A DNA stretch of 64,000 nucleotides from Lactuca virosa. Its lineage: Eukaryota; Streptophyta; Magnoliopsida; Asterales; Asteraceae. Of this stretch, positions 54,989-64,000 are shown piece by piece. The position numbers and the translations under genes are program-made. Position 1 is the first letter of the stretch, and every line of letters begins with the position of its first letter. Below the pieces are notes generated by a model. The model saw nothing but the letters and a program-made list of their open reading frames with translations, was not told the DNA's origin and searched no databases. Where the stretch lies: NCBI GenBank assembly GCA_928212115.1, contig CAKMRJ010005634.1, positions 124,297,433-124,361,432 on the forward strand. The letters run 5' to 3'.

Positions 54989-55526
54989 TAACTTAATATT
55001 TATAAAGTATAAGGGTTGAATTTTAACATTTAAAATTCTAGGGGTTGGAACTAAAGTTTACTAGATGACTTACATGTTCCAAAACTTGAGGGCAAGTTTT
55101 GTAGCTTTACAAAACTTTTTCAATTCATAACTTATGAGTTATTGTTTATTAAAAATGAAGACTCTTCATTTTTGTAACTTATGTGTTCTTTTAATGGATT
55201 TATTACAAAGTGACTTTTGGTTATCAATAACTTGAGGACAAGTTATGGACTCCGTTAAAACACATCATGATCATGAATTAACTACCAATTAATAGCACAT
55301 AATTTCTATAATCTTGCAAGAACTCATAAGAACATGAATATTCATATCAAAATTTCAAGAACATATGAACACATATAATCATGGAATTTTGATATTAGCC
55401 ATTGTAAATGGATTAGAACAAACATTACACCATCTAAAACAAGTTTTATAACACAAAAACAGTTTAGGATAATGTTTCTAGTCCATTTCCAGCAGCAAAA
55501 GTCGAAAATATGCACTCTGCCTGGCC

Positions 55527-55611
55527 AACTCGTCGAGTGCAAGAACTTACTCGTCGAGTTGGTTGCAGATACGCATGGATTCGTCGAGTCCCCCCATGGA
55601 CTCGGCGATTC
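55527..55611. repeat. ACTCGNCGAGT palindrome cluster in element I leader
   Basis: Copies AACTCGTCGAGTGC, TTACTCGTCGAGTTGG, GATTCGTCGAGTCC and GGACTCGGCGATTCC within 85 bp. It is the counterpart of 13622-13712 in C. Confidence 0.85.
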
Positions 55612-55680
55612 CCCTGTGCAGACAGCAAGAATTTCGACTTTTTTTCACTATTTTGCATCAAGTATCAGACAAACAAGCCT

Positions 55681-55694
55681 AGGCTCTGATACCA
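55681..55694 (-). promoter_or_regulatory. Primer-binding site of element I (tRNA-Met)
   Basis: The minus strand reads TGGTATCAGAGCCT one base from the LTR edge. Confidence 0.92.
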
Positions 55695-55695
55695 C

Positions 55696-56471
55696 TGTAA
55701 GGATTTTGATCATTCTAACACTCCTAAGGTGTTCATGCAACCCTAGAAACCTTGGATCTATGTTTGACTAAGATACATGCAAAATTGATTTCCAAGGTTC
55801 ATAATCCTATCTAGCATACATGGGGAACTTCTAAACATAAAGTAAGCTAGAATAACATACCATGTAGTAGTTTGGATTCCTTGAAAACCTTGTGAGCCTA
55901 GCACCTCAAGTGTGATGCCTCAAATGTCTCACACAACACCAAATGCTTTTGGAATGACTTGAGAGAAATGTCACACACTTAGAAATCAACTATGCCCTCT
56001 CACTCTTCCTTAAGTGGTCGATTTTGGCGAACATGATGATCCTTATATAGTGTGTTACAATTAGGGTTACACCATGTAAACCCTAATTGTCATGAACTTT
56101 CATTTCAATGACCCATGGGTTATATAACCACCATGGAGCATCCATGGAACATCCTATGGGTTTTAGCCCAACTTGATAATCCATGGAGCATTAGCCCAGT
56201 ATACAAGTATGGATGATTTACACAATCAACCCATATATTTAATTAGTCTTCTTTTGATCACTTAATTAATTCCAAATTAATTCTTTATCAATACAAATTA
56301 AATAATATTATAAATATATTAGAACTTATAATATATTAATAAACCATAAGTGTTATTTCTCTCATTTTTAGTCTATCCAAATGCATGATGCCATGCAACC
56401 CAAATGGACCATGCCAAACCGAGTCAAGTACATACCATAATTAGTTATGGACTTAGACACCTTATCCAACA
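55696..56471 (-). repeat. 5' LTR of element I (776 bp)
   Basis: On the plus strand it starts TGTAAGGATTTTGATC and ends TTATCCAACA, followed by the gtaac duplication. A minus-strand TATA-like ACACTATATAAGGATC lies near 56038-56053. Confidence 0.92.
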
Positions 56472-56486
56472 GTAACAATTGTCAAG

Positions 56487-56532
56487 TATGAAAGTTTGGG
56501 TCTTTCAGAAATATGAAAGTGTGGGTCTTTCA
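56487..56532 (+). repeat. Duplicated terminal hairpin at the end of solo LTR K
   Basis: TATGAAAGTTTGGGTCTTTCA (56487-56507) and a one-change copy (56512-56532). Each holds TGAAAG-N7-CTTTCA, a hairpin. Both end in CA, like an LTR terminus. Confidence 0.82.
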
Positions 56533-56537
56533 TCAGG

Positions 56538-57280
56538 TCAAACAATACTCAACCGGAATCTTGTTACATCAAGCCAAGTATGTTGAAGATATGCTAGAGA
56601 AGTTCGGGTTTCGAGACACAAAACCTGCCTTGACGCCAATAGCCGAGAGACCTTTGTTGACTCTAGATATTGAAGGCGAATGCGTAGATCACACCGACTA
56701 CTGATCAATGATCGGATCGTTGATGTATCTAACCGCAAGCAGGCCAGACATCATGTTTGCTGTTTGTCAATGTGCACGATACCAGGCTAATCCTAAACTT
56801 TCACATCTTATTGTTGTCAAAAGAATCTTTCGGTATCTCAAAGGCAGCTCAAAACTGGGTCTTTGGTATCCGAAAAATTCTGAATTTGATTTATATGCTT
56901 TTGTTGACAGTAATTATGAAGGTTGTGAGCTTGACAGGAAATCAACGTCTGGAGGATGTCAATTTCTTGGTGATCGGTTGGTGTCAAGGTAGTGCAAGAA
57001 ACAACATACAGTCTTAACCTCAACAACAGAGGCAGAATACGTAGCTGCTTTTGCCTGTTGTTCTCAAGTTATCTGGATACAACATCAACTCATGGACTAT
57101 GGTTTGAATTTTCTAGAAACCCCTATTTTTTGTGATAATGAGGCTGCAATTCAAATTTCTAAAAATCCTGTCCAACACTCGAAAACTAATAATGTGGCGG
57201 ATTTGTTCACAAAACCGTTAAACAAAGCTCGATTGGATGTACTTGTGGGAATTTTGAATATGATATGCTTTGAGGACTAA
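56538..57280 (+). pseudogene. End of RT and RNase H of element G
   Basis: It resumes from 46324 at a KQYSTGILLHQAKYVEDMLE frame, then YKSMIGSLMYLTASRPDIM-type RT C-terminus (stop at 56702). RNase H carries YAFVDSNYEGCELDRKSTSG (first catalytic Asp), STTEAEYVAAFACCSQVIW (Glu, near 57020-57075), IFCDNEAAIQISKNPVQHSKT and NNVADLFTKPLNKA, the terminal motif. Stops at 56702 and 56991 break it. It ends at 57280 after ILNMICFED. This confirms that K interrupts one gene. Confidence 0.85.
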
Positions 57281-58770
57281 CTTTTGTTTTAGGTTAGCTT
57301 AAATTTGCGCATTTAGTTTTCATTCTCACCCACGCACAAATTTAGCGGGAGAAATAAACAAAAACCAAACAAAAAATAGAAAATGAAAAATCCAAAAATA
57401 GTGTTCTTTCAATAGCATATCTCTACAGGTGTTGTGAAGGGAAGTGATATATTCATGTGATAATAGGCAATTTGAATCTGTGTAATGTACCAAATCTGAA
57501 TTAACTAGGCTCTGTGTTCGATGCGCTGGTAGGCACGAAATATTAAAATGGACTTGACTAGGTTTAGATGAACTTAAGGAATCTAGAGACTTAACAAATC
57601 ATAACTTTGATAGTTCCTTTTAGCCTGACAATACGATGATTGGATAGATTGAGCAGGGAGACATACATGAGACTCTACCGGTCACACTAAAGTAATATGT
57701 ATCTAGAATTATGGTGTCATTTTTTCCTGATGTATGGACGCTTATCCCTAATTCTGGTACTGATAGGGTGACTGGGGAATTCCGATAAATTAGGTCTGTA
57801 GAAAGCTATTTTCTTTATTTCTTTCTGTTAGTCATATGTTTCCTTCTCTCCGTGATTGGAAAATTCGACCTGGACTGCAACATATGCAAATCTAATTCTT
57901 CTATGCATCTTCTAGCTATGCAGTTTCCTGTCTGTTAGTCATATGCTGGCTCCTCTGTGTGATTGAAATACATCCGACCTGGAACACATCATATGCACCA
58001 TTCTACTTCTCAATCCTTCTAAATCTAGTTAGTCATATGTTAACCTCTCTACATGATTGGAAGAGATCCGACCTGGGTGTTTAACATATGCAATCTAAAT
58101 CTATCCTCTATTCTTAATGTCTGTCTGATCATCTAATGTAAGGAGTATTTCGAAAAAAATTTATTATCAGAGTATATCAGGAAGTGGGAAACATGTTCTA
58201 GTACATCTAAAATTGATTAATTAGAAGTTGGCTGTAGATCTCCCTGCTTAATTTAGGTGGACAACAATATTATTGGTCGTCGTCAGCTGAATGGTCTCTT
58301 AGGAATACTGTCTAGGAACAAAGGGTCACAAGTCTTATCATTTATAGTATGTCCTAATTTTGTCACAGTCTTTCGTGTTTAAGTGGACAACAATACCGGT
58401 GATCGACCAGATCTAGACATGAAGGTGGAGGTACTATAAACGGATTGAGGCTGTCTAATAACTTTGATCCCAATATCACAAAAATATTATTAGCATTAGT
58501 TGAGGTGAAATTAGTGTTATTTCATTTGAATTTGAATTTTTTATTTTATTTTTATTATTTTTATTTTAATTTTGATAAAATATCAAAATTTAAAAATTTA
58601 AAAATTATATATAGTTTAGTTTAAAATTTTGAATTTCATTTCATTTTATTTTTTATTTTTATTCTATTTTCTAGTCCTCAAAATGCATTATTTTTAAATT
58701 TTCGGGCATTGGGCACAATTTTTGAAGCTTCTTGGGTTGCAGCCCATGGATAATGGACCGGGTTTTGGGT
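57281..58770 (+). other. Spacer after pol of element G, with three CATATG-bracketed repeats
   Basis: Non-coding. Three imperfect units of about 62-65 bp (57827-57888, 57934-57998, 58028-58092) start GTTAGTCATATG, contain GATTG and CGACCTGG, and end CATATGCA. The rest (57281-57820 and 58100-58770) is AT-rich with no gene seen. Confidence 0.75.
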
Positions 58771-58775
58771 CTAGG

Positions 58776-58783
58776 TATAAAAC
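58776..58783 (+). promoter_or_regulatory. TATA box ahead of the element G third ORF
   Basis: TATAAAAC lies after TGGGTCTAGG, about 510 bp before the third-ORF ATG. A downstream GCCGTAAAC motif cluster (58795-59130) and a plausible intron (donor at 58924, acceptor AG at 59281-59282) follow. Confidence 0.5.
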
Positions 58784-58923
58784 CCAATGTGTCCGGCTGT
58801 AAACATCTTCTGCTCACTATTCAGTATTCCAGCCGTAAACTCACCCGAAAACTCACTCAGTTACTATTCATTAATCCATCTCATTTGTGTTTGAAACTCG
58901 AAATTGATTGTTTAATCTTGTAG

Positions 58924-59282
58924 GTATGCATATTCTGACCATCGAAATGCCATTTTAACAGTAAAACGACCTTGAATCGAGGGATTAATCGAAGAAATTG
59001 AAATTGTCGGCGTTTATGGTTCTTAAGCTGATTACGGCCATTGAAGGGCTTACGGTCGTACACCTGTTTACAGCCGTACACACGTTTACGGCCGTACACC
59101 CATTTACGACCATACACCCGTTTACGGTCGTAAACTCCCTATCTGACCGTACACTCAATTTTTGGACATTAAATACTATTTTTAACACTTAATCTCCGTT
59201 AAAGCCTAATTAAATTGTTACTTGAGTAAAACCTTCAATGATTAAATAAATTTGTTTTCTCACTCGGCTTGGTTAAGTGCAG
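58924..59282 (+). other. Candidate intron in the leader of the element G third ORF
   Basis: A GTATGC donor follows TTGTAG, and a T-rich stretch (TTTGTTTTCTCACTCG) precedes AG at 59281-59282, seven bases before the ATG at 59289. Five or more TTTACGGCCGTA-type palindromes (59028-59135) lie inside. Inferred from signals only; no transcript evidence. Confidence 0.4.
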
Positions 59283-59288
59283 ATCAAA

Positions 59289-62000
59289 ATGGATGGACTC
59301 AAGTTTGCTGATAGTCACAATTTGGCGATCCTTGTGGTTGGCCCTCCAGAAGCTCATGGTGAATTCAAGTCCATGATCCATGGTTTGAAGAAATGCTGCT
59401 TAGCTACTGCTCTGACTCTAAATCCAGTGATCTACCAAAGCCTAATTAAAGAGTTCTGGAAGACTGCAGTAGTGAAAAAAGGGAATGATGGATTAATGTC
59501 TATTGAAGCTACTGTTAAAGAAACACCAAGGTCATTGCAACAGATCAGATAATCTGGGAGGTTCTGAGAATTGAAGATTAACCAAGTTTCCTGACCGAGA
59601 TTGAAATGGATCAAGCATAAGAACTTCTCGGTAAAATGGGATATGAAGGAGAATTTCCTCTAACCCTCAAGAAGTTGTTACCACCATACTGGAGGATTCT
59701 AGCTCATGTCTTTTTGAGCCGCATCTCGGGAAGGAGATCTGGAGGGGATGAAATCTCTCTACTGAACACAGGTGTAATCGTAGCTCTTGCTGCGGGACTT
59801 GATATCAACTTCTCCAAGTTCATCTTCAAAGAACTTATCGGGAATATTAAAGGAAAGACAAGAGATAGATTTCTCATGTACCCAAGGTTCCTTCAGCTGC
59901 TTATCAACCACCAATTCCCGGAGATTGAAAAGGATGGAGAAACTATAGACATGAAATACCTTGGGTCACACACCATTGGTTGAATTAAACAGAGCCGTAA
60001 GGGTAAATTTATGTTCCAAGGAAAATACCCTTCGGTGAAGTTTGGGGTGTTTGTTGAATTTAATGATGCATCTGAGTCTAGTGATTCCTATGTCCACTTG
60101 GAATATGAAGACGATGTCATTACTGTCTCGGAGCATGAAGAAGCAAGTGTTCCTCCTGTTGCAATTGTAGCAGAGGAACATGACACCATGATCAATGTAG
60201 AGGTACAGAGTGACCTCAACAAGAGTCAAGACACGGGTGGTGATGGTGATGATGATGGTAATGATGAGGCTTTCAGTGATGATGACTCAATTTTTGGTGG
60301 TAACCTGGCTAGACATGATGATGTGGAAATGAATTTTGACTATGCGGATGACTATTGCCCCATAAATGAGGACCGTGACTCCTTCTTTGACGGTGTCTAT
60401 GAAGTTGCTCAACCGTCAACAGAGACACGGGAAGTGGATAATGTTGAAGAAGCTACGCCTCCTACTGCTGAACAGACGGCCAGTATTCCAATTGATATGG
60501 ATGCAGCATCAAGGAATCCTCCCCTTAATGTTGATGTTCCAACTTCTACGCCATCTGTGAGTGATCCTCTTGTGACAGATACCTCTTAGCCTCCATTGAA
60601 GAAAAGAAGACATGATTTGAGGTCGGGGGTACTAATTCGGGAAAGAACTCACCGATTCAGCCGACAATCACAACACAAGACTCTTCGCTAATCATTCAGA
60701 CTCAAGAAGGACCTAGAAATGTATTTGAAATCGGGATTTCTTCAGCTCATGGAGGTTCCTCCCTCCCAAGGCCTGATCATGACATTGCTTCTGAGAGATA
60801 TACACAAGCCTTGGCAGTACAAGAAGCAACAGGCCTTCCTCCTCGCGGAAAAGACATATCTATTGAGGAAGGTAGATCCGGGGGAGTTGAGCCTTCCAAC
60901 ACAGAGCTCATGGTTGAGATTGGTGTGTTGAAACAGACGATCATTGAAAAATATGTTTTGATAGGTAATCTTGACATTCGTCTTTCGGATGTTGAAGCTG
61001 ACAACAGGGCCAAGTCAAAAGTAAATAACTGATCTCCAAACTCACCTTGGAGCTTTGACTGCATGCTACTATGACTTGAAGAATAAAATTTATGAAGAAC
61101 TTGGTGACAAATTCAAGTCATCTTTCATTCAACCAGTAGCAACTAAAGGTCCTTCCGGCGTCCCCGTCCAACCTTCTCTAAATGACAACCCTGTGGATCC
61201 TCCACCTCCCAAAACCACACGAATTGTCGATCGATTTGAAACTGAACCTGTAAATGCCAACACTCGAATTACTATCAAGCATGCTAAGAGAAAAGTTACT
61301 GTTGAGAAAAAGAAGGATGGTTGTTTATGAAGAACTCTGATGAGAAACGAAGTGGAGACCCGCATCAACTCACAGTAACTGATCTTGAAAAAACGAAAAT
61401 TTGGCGACATGTATGGAAATCGATCGGGAATTAAGATGTGGGGATATCATGTTGAATTAAAACTGTAGTTGGTGAAGAGGAACTTTGGCGCTCCTAAATA
61501 CTACAAGAGTACACACGACTATTGTTCTTGGACAAAATTCGATCTTACAGAACTCTCAAATGCTCCATTCTACAGTCCCTCCAAGGACCCTCAGGCTTTC
61601 AATTTCAAATTCTTTTTGCAGCGAAAGTTCAAAGAAAAATTTTCTAGAATGAAGACAACCAACTCTCTGATTAATAGAGATCCAGAGGTGCTTGATCCCC
61701 AAAACAAACGAGCCAATGAAGATAGTGTTGTGGCCTGCTACTAAACAGTTGAAAGAAATTCCAATTCCTCAACACTTTCAAGATGGATATCTAGATCGGA
61801 TGGAATTATGGGCTTTTGTCCAGGTCACATCCACTGCAGCAATCAAGTTTTTTCAGACAGTGACACTGTCCTTCAACTTGTTGAAGCTAAGGATCTTCTG
61901 AGGTTCAGGGAGAGAGATATTCACACCTTGGCAAATCATCAAATAATTTGTAAATCAGACATCTTGGAGGTAGCTGCTAAAGAGTACACATGAATAGTTG
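59289..62000 (+). pseudogene. Third ORF region of element G (position of env-like ORF), decayed
   Basis: The start MDGLKFADSHNLAILVVGPP opens 88 codons (59289-59552), then in other frames LPPYWRILAHVFLSRISGRR and LLNTGVIVALAAGLDINFSKF (59636-59983). A strongly acidic, Asp-rich stretch (DDDGNDEAFSDDDSIFG, 60011-60589) follows, then a coiled-coil-like segment near 60900-61020 and a Lys-rich tail to about 61330, with more fragments to 61993. This region has no similarity I can name. No signal peptide or clear transmembrane helix is seen. Stops and frameshifts show decay. Its position and size match the extra ORF of Sire/Maximus copia elements. Confidence 0.6.
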
Positions 62001-62105
62001 CAAAGATCATTGCCAACAGGCTTTGGATGGGGGCTATTGAAATATTGGATGTGAGGCTACTAGAGAACCCATGATACAAGAAGACTGAGCTTATGCTAGC
62101 CACAA

Positions 62106-62119
62106 ACCAAGGGGGATAT
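62106..62119 (+). promoter_or_regulatory. Polypurine tract of element G
   Basis: ACCAAGGGGGATAT immediately precedes the 3' LTR; an AGGGGGA core is typical of this copia group. Confidence 0.82.
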
Positions 62120-62496
62120 TGATAGGTCATAGATTTGTGGTTTAGGCTAAGCAATCATCTGTATAAGTCATATAGGGTCTTGATCTTGTAATATGTGTGT
62201 TTGTGTCTGTCTACGGTTGAGTTGGTGTTCACGGCCGTCAACTAGTTTACGGCCGTAAACGTGTGTATGGCCGTAAACTTGTTTACGGCCAGTCAATCCC
62301 TATAAATAGTATGTGTCAGAGTCTGTCAGAAGTGACGTATCCATAGAGTTTACGATCGAAGTGTGTGTGTTTCTCAAGGTGTACCAGACGTTCTTTGCTA
62401 ATAGACATGTGCATTGCTTGATAATCTTCTTCTTCTACTCATTCTTGTTCTTGTTTGTTTTGATCACTGGTATGGATCTTGAATTGGGACGTTACA
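62120..62496 (+). repeat. 3' LTR of element G (377 bp)
   Basis: The same 377 bp as at 37239, starting TGATAGGTCATAG and ending GGGACGTTACA. It keeps the intact palindrome GTTTACGGCCGTAAAC (62245-62260), 40 bp before the TATAAATA box at 62301-62308. The aaata duplication follows at 62497-62501. Confidence 0.93.
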
Positions 62497-62501
62497 AAAT
62501 A

Positions 62502-63455
62502 TATCAACACTTGTATTTAATTAGAAAATTATTATTTCATGGAAATAATATTTTACTAATTGAGAATTTATTATTTATGGAAATAATATTTGTTGGAGAA
62601 ATAACAACTTATGAAATATATCATAAAATATGATTATTTATAAGTTATCTAGTTAGAATTTATATAAAAATAGTTTTATATAAAATAAGATATTTATATA
62701 TGACTAGTATATAATATATATAGATATATATATATATATAGATATATATATATATATATATAGATATATATATATATATATATATGTTCGGAATTCTTTA
62801 TAAAAAATGATAGATTTTTATAAAGATAACATGTATGTGTATATAAACTAGCCATGAGACAAGTTTTGTCTTCTTTTGCCATGCTTGGGATAAAGTTGTC
62901 TCTCCTTTTACTTTATGGTCTCTTTTCACTTTTTGGCCATTATATAAGAGAGAGCATGGAAGGTTTTTGATACACTTCTTGAAAGTCTTCTTCTTCCTCT
63001 TCTTAGAGCCAAATCCGAGAACTCCATGCTCTCTAGAGGATAGCCAAATTTCAGAATTTGAAGGCTCTTCTTCTCCTCCAATCTCTTGCATTTTGATGCT
63101 AGACAAAGCCCCTTTGTTGCTTCACCTTTGAACATATATTTGGTATATATTTTAAAGGATTATGAACAACAAATTACAAGTGATTACTAGCATATTTTGA
63201 TGGTTCTACTCTTTCTTGGTGGATACTTCTAGAGAACTCTTGTTTTAGAGTTTTATAACACACTTCATCAACTTCCAGCCTCCCATGAGGGTCAAAGTCT
63301 TCAAAGGTTGTTATGCTTTCCCTTCTATGGTTGTTTTAATCTTTCTAACTCTTGCAAAATTATCCTTGGTGGGTAAAAATAGTTTTAGTTTTATTCAACA
63401 TTTTTAAAGCTTCCGTTGTCATTTTTATCGGTTGTGAAACCGGATTTTTGAATAA
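62502..63455 (+). repeat. 3' LTR of element M, remainder
   Basis: It continues 37238 across G. It contains a (TA)n/(GATA) stretch at 62711-62786 and a TATATAAGAGAG box near 62940-62951, followed by a leader-like stretch. The end is uncertain: TTATTCAACA at 63400 is one TG/CA-like boundary, but gypsy N coding resumes only near 63456. No gene is visible; the short frames over the microsatellite are meaningless. Confidence 0.5.
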
Positions 63456-63721
63456 AAACCCAAAAATAACTCCTTTCTAAGGAGGTACTCTTAGCATGAC
63501 TCTATCCTCAACTTGAAATGCAAGTGGTTTTCGTCGATGGTCGTATTTCTTTTGATAATCATGATTCGTTCTCAACCGTTCCTTTATCTTTACGATCTTC
63601 TCAGTTGGCTTGTGAGTAATCTCAGGTACGGTTATCAACATGTTTCCATCGTGCTTCTTTGCTAGTTGGGTGTTACCAACTTCCACCCAGCACAACAAAG
63701 AACGATACTTCTAAAGGGCTT
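63456..63721 (-). pseudogene. Element N: gypsy integrase fragment
   Basis: Minus-strand reading: KYRSLLCWVEVGNTQLAK (63640-63710), then PTEKIVKIKERLRTNHDYQKK (63545-63610) and FQVEDRVMLRVPP ending at a stop near 63477. This is the integrase C-terminal half of a gypsy element, similar in layout to the region near 450-630 of A but diverged. It is cut on the left by LTR M and on the right by LTR J. Confidence 0.75.
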
Positions 63722-64000
63722 TGAGCATTCTAACACTCCTATGGTGTACATGCAACCCTATAAACCTTGGATCTATGTTTTCTCTATTATACATGCAAAT
63801 ATTCAATATTCCAAGGTTTCATCCTAACTGGTATAATATGAAGCAACTATACTACAAAAGCCTAGTTAGATGACATACCTTTTAATGAAGCTTGAAGTCT
63901 TGAACTTTAAGAGCTTAGCCCCAATAGTGTGGAAGCCTCAAGTGGAATCACAAATCACCAAAAATACCTTGGAAAACTTGAGAGAATAGTAAGCACACTA
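63722..64000 (-). repeat. Fragment J: LTR of the C/D/I copia family, running off the window
   Basis: It begins TGAGCATTCTAACACTCCTATGG on the plus strand and matches the ends of the LTRs of D and I in reverse orientation. Its junction with N lacks the usual GATGGGTT prefix, so it is a variant or shortened end. It continues beyond 64000. Confidence 0.72.

Larger units (their letters stand above)
54116..55680 (-). other. Long leader of element I with conserved structured blocks and a TA microsatellite
   Basis: Untranslated leader. Two stem-loop copies with the GGTTAACC loop lie at about 54487-54535 and 54555-54625. A roughly 130-bp block at 54750-54890 matches C 14300-14450. A (TA)n microsatellite is at 54908-54988 and CG palindromes at 55527-55611. 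No gene is visible. Confidence 0.7.
48459..56471 (-). mobile_element. Element I: copia of the C/D family, coding remnants better preserved
   Basis: Minus orientation: LTRs 48459-49234 and 55696-56471 (776 bp each, about 35 differences by eye), PBS, leader, gag, protease, integrase, RT, RNase H and purine tract. It is bounded by gtaac duplications (48454-48458 and 56472-56476). Stops and frameshifts occur and the RT active site is changed, so it is not autonomous. Confidence 0.93.
46325..56532 (+). repeat. Solo LTR K (about 2.2 kb net), split by copia I
   Basis: It begins TGTAACATACACG and ends GGGTCTTTCA. tcagg duplications flank it (46320-46324 and 56533-56537). Without I and its duplication (48459-56476) it is about 2190 bp, with no coding and no PBS, hence a solo LTR. 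It has a TATAAATAGT box at 47384-47391 preceded by a GC-rich stretch (47150-47380). Its superfamily is not certain; gypsy is likely from its length. Confidence 0.88.
37239..62496 (+). mobile_element. Element G: complete copia (Sirevirus/Maximus-like) with third ORF, twice interrupted
   Basis: It has 377-bp LTRs at both ends, a PBS, gag, protease, integrase, RT, RNase H, a long 3' region with a third ORF, a purine tract, and perfect aaata duplications (37234-37238 and 62497-62501). Net length without H and K (each with one duplication copy) is about 12.2 kb. By hand alignment the LTRs differ at about 20 of 377 positions. Coding frames carry stops. Confidence 0.92.

Noticed and set aside
62694..62882. 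Minus-strand frame encoding an Ile-Tyr repeat
   Set aside because: A translation of the TA microsatellite in LTR M.

Overview
This is plant nuclear DNA made essentially only of transposable elements. Every coding stretch I can identify belongs to an LTR retrotransposon. Primer-binding sites (PBS) complementary to initiator tRNA-Met or tRNA-Asp, long AT-rich LTRs with TATA boxes, and the gypsy (Tekay-like, Athila) and copia lineages present all point to a large-genome flowering plant. From memory, the LTR style (CG-centred palindromes such as GTTTACGGCCGTAAAC) resembles lettuce or a close relative; this is unverified. I see no host gene, rRNA, tRNA gene or CRISPR array.

The window is a nested stack. 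The oldest layer is a gypsy fragment N (about 63456-63721, minus). A degenerate copia M (35466-37238 plus about 62502-63455) sits in N. M received two large copia elements with a third ORF. E (24451-35465, minus) has its 3' end outside the window. G (37239-62496, plus) is complete, with LTRs of 377 bp and the target duplication aaata.

Left half: E is interrupted by copia D (only 23087-24450 visible, plus). D is interrupted by an Athila-type gypsy B (7373-23086 visible, minus). B holds a Tekay-like gypsy A (1-7372, minus, running off the left edge) and a solo LTR F (10879-21170, duplication agtgc). F is split by a young copia C (12754-20333, plus, duplication tttac). The chain N>M>E>D>B>F>C is seven levels deep.

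Right half: G is interrupted in gag by solo LTR H (39928-42798, duplication agaac) and in reverse transcriptase by solo LTR K (46325-56532, duplication tcagg). K is itself split by copia I (48459-56471, minus, duplication gtaac). C, D, I and a terminal LTR fragment J (63722-64000) are one copia family. A, F and H share terminal LTR blocks and are one broad gypsy family.

No element is coding-intact; stops, frameshifts, deletions and some catalytic-residue changes are visible. The most interesting signals are non-coding: (1) CG-centred palindromes clustered just upstream of the TATA box in several LTR families; (2) a leader stem-loop in the C/I copia family with a constant loop and differing stems; (3) a TATA box, and in G a candidate intron, ahead of the third ORF in both E and G; (4) element C, whose two LTRs are nearly identical although its coding region is decayed, while its non-coding leader closely matches that of I.
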